Shown here one piece after another: positions 6,110 through 7,487 of a stretch of 7,487 nucleotides of DNA. The notes under the pieces were generated by a model. That model was not told the DNA's origin and did not search any database. It was given only the letters and a program-made list of their open reading frames with translations. The stretch spans positions 1 through 7,487 of the forward strand of contig CBDUCN010000269.1 in the NCBI GenBank assembly GCA_965365655.1, written 5' to 3'. This stretch comes from JBFHNV01 sp965365655 (GTDB lineage Bacteria > Pseudomonadota > Gammaproteobacteria > HK1). Both the position numbers and the translations under genes were made by a program. Within the stretch, counting starts at the first letter, position 1; each line of letters begins with the position of its first letter.

Positions 6110-6140
6110 CGCGCGACGCGCGCAGTACCATCGCCCCGCC

Positions 6141-7370
6141 ATGCACACGCCCCCCGCCGACCCTGCCGCGCGGCCCCCCGCCGCGCGCGGGCCGTTCGCG
6201 AGCTTCGCGATCCCGAGCTACCGCGCGCAGTGGGGCGCCGACGTGTTCTCCGCGTGGGGCACCGAGATGGAGACCATCATCCTCGGCTGGTACGTGCTGG
6301 TGGAGACCGACTCGCCGTTCCTCGCGTCGCTGGTCGCGGCGCTGCGCTTCGTGGGCACCCTGGTCGCGCCGTTCGCGGGCGTGCTCGCGGACCGGGTGTC
6401 ACGGCGCACGCTGCTGCTGCTCCTGCGCGTGGCCTACGCGGCGCTGGCCGCCAGCCTCGCGGCGGCTGCGCTGTCCGACGCGCTGCCGCTGCCGTGGGTG
6501 TTCGTCGTCGCGGGGATCGGCGGCGTGCTGCGCCCGTCGGAGATGATCCTGCGCCAGTCGCTGATCGCCGACACCGTGCCGCGGGAGCTGCTCACCAACG
6601 CGCTGGGCTTCTGGCGCACCACGCTCGAGTCCGCGCGCGTGGTGGGCCCGCTCACCGGCGCCGCGCTGCTGTCGACGCTGGGGCTCGGGCCCGCCTACGT
6701 CGGCGTCACGGCCACCTACCTGCTGAGCCTCGTGATCACGCGGCGCATCCCGGCGCCGGCGACGCGCAGCGCCGTGCCGGGCGCGAAGGCGCTGGCGGAC
6801 CTGCGCGCCGGCTTCGCGTATCTTCGCGGCGAGCCGGTGCTGATGCTCGCGCTGACGCTGGCCTTCCTGGTGAACCTCACCGCGTTCCCCGTGACCACCG
6901 GACTGCTGCCGGTGGTCGCGCGCGACGTGTTCGCGATGGACGAGAACGGCCTCGCGCGCATGGCCGCGACGGTGGCCGGCGGCGCGGTGGCGGGCTCGGT
7001 GCTGGTCGCGGTCGCGATGCGCGGGCTGCGCCCGGAGCGCGTGATGCTCGCGAGCCTGATCGCGTGGCACGTGCTGATCGTGATCTTCGCGACCACGTCG
7101 TCGCCGTGGCTGGGCTACGCGCTGCTGGGCCTGATGGGTCTCGCCACCGCGGGCGGGATGATCCCGATGGTGGTGGTGCTCATGGGCCACACGCCGGGCG
7201 AGTACCGCGGCCGGGTGATGGGCGTGCGCATGCTCGCGGTGTACGGCCTGCCGCTGGGGCTGCTCGCCGGCGGCGCGCTGTTCGAGGTCGTCGGCGTCGC
7301 GCCCACGGTGCTCGGCTTCGGCGTGGTCGGACTGCTGCCGCTGCTCGTGATCGCGGCACGCTGGCGCTGA
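6141..7370 (+). CDS. MFS transporter, 12 transmembrane helices (MFS_3 / EntS-like exporter type)
   Basis: A 409-residue inner-membrane protein of the major facilitator superfamily, of the usual length, with twelve hydrophobic segments separated by short loops. After a proline-rich N-terminus, helix 1 begins near ADVFSAWGTEMETIILGWYVL. Motif A is seen between helices 2 and 3 as GVLADRVSRR (80-89). The equivalent loop in the second half, after helix 8, reads MRGLRPERV. Charged central residues RGEPVLM mark the cytoplasmic loop between helices 6 and 7. PFASFAIPSYRAQW before helix 1 and LRPSEMILRQSLIADTVPRELLTNALGFW between helices 4 and 5 recall the MFS_3 group, which contains EntS-like siderophore and drug exporters, so proton-driven export is likely but the substrate is unknown. 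The ATG at 6141 was chosen because family homology begins soon after; an in-frame ATG at 6075 would add 22 basic residues of low complexity. Neither start has a clear Shine-Dalgarno site. The hexamer TACCAT at 6127-6132 could be a -10 box for a nearly leaderless transcript, which is speculative. Confidence 0.9.
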   Translation: MHTPPADPAARPPAARGPFASFAIPSYRAQWGADVFSAWGTEMETIILGWYVLVETDSPFLASLVAALRFVGTLVAPFAGVLADRVSRRTLLLLLRVAYAALAASLAAAALSDALPLPWVFVVAGIGGVLRPSEMILRQSLIADTVPRELLTNALGFWRTTLESARVVGPLTGAALLSTLGLGPAYVGVTATYLLSLVITRRIPAPATRSAVPGAKALADLRAGFAYLRGEPVLMLALTLAFLVNLTAFPVTTGLLPVVARDVFAMDENGLARMAATVAGGAVAGSVLVAVAMRGLRPERVMLASLIAWHVLIVIFATTSSPWLGYALLGLMGLATAGGMIPMVVVLMGHTPGEYRGRVMGVRMLAVYGLPLGLLAGGALFEVVGVAPTVLGFGVVGLLPLLVIAARWR

Positions 7371-7487
7371 GGAGACGGATCGAACGGAAAGCGCCGCCGC
7401 ACGTGCGCGTCGTTCGCGCTCGCCCGCAACGCGCATTGGTGTTCGGATAGGCCGGTCCGGTGCGGGTCGCGGGGACCGTCGGCCGCA

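Noticed and set aside
6075..6140. Upstream ATG at 6075 as the MFS start
   Set aside because: It adds 22 low-complexity basic residues before the family homology and has no better ribosome site than the ATG at 6141.
5393..7450. 685-codon open frame on the plus strand
   Set aside because: It overlaps the monooxygenase antisense and the MFS gene in another frame, and its translation is Arg/Ala/Gly-rich with no membrane segments or motifs.
7369..7487. Start of a further gene after the MFS stop, suggested by TGAGGAG
   Set aside because: No start codon lies at suitable spacing after the purine-rich motif. A GTG frame at about 7401 stops within 16 codons, and a GTG near 7460 has no ribosome site and too little sequence to judge.

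Overview
This 7.5 kb window is very GC-rich chromosomal DNA with ordinary bacterial gene organisation. It holds five protein genes and no RNA gene, CRISPR array or transposase. High GC, exported proteins of Gram-negative type and an interspersed repeat built on GGGGTCAGGTCTTGAC suggest a high-GC proteobacterium, perhaps a gammaproteobacterium. The lineage call is inference and weak.

Layout from left to right. (1) Positions 1-456, minus strand: the N-terminal 152 residues of an exported TolB/PD40-type beta-propeller protein, cut off by the window edge. (2) Positions 437-550: a compact repeat element of lower GC with inverted ends and an internal 39-bp direct repeat. It fills almost the whole gap between genes 1 and 3 and supplies the start codon I chose for gene 1. 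(3) Positions 552-4094, minus strand: an 1180-residue exported double peptidase, with an M1-like HExxH aminopeptidase domain, an uncharacterised middle region, an M28 di-zinc peptidase domain and a C-terminal PDZ domain. The M28 domain carries a seven-copy 12-bp in-frame repeat. (4) Positions 4095-4532: a 438-base stretch without a convincing gene. (5) Positions 4533-4862, plus strand: a 109-residue protein of unknown function with a good ribosome binding site. (6) Positions 4955-5968, minus strand: a luciferase-like flavin-dependent monooxygenase starting at GTG. (7) Positions 6141-7370, plus strand: a 12-helix MFS transporter, divergent from gene 6. (8) Positions 7371-7487: nothing recognised.

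Functionally, the double peptidase and the TolB-like propeller lie head-to-tail on one strand and are probably co-transcribed. They look like a periplasmic peptide-degradation unit. The monooxygenase/MFS pair is divergent and may share a control region, but no common substrate can be read from the sequence. No defence system, phage or integrative element is visible. The most unusual points are the two-peptidase fusion, the repeat inside its M28 domain, the element that forms the start of the neighbouring gene, and the small unknown protein.
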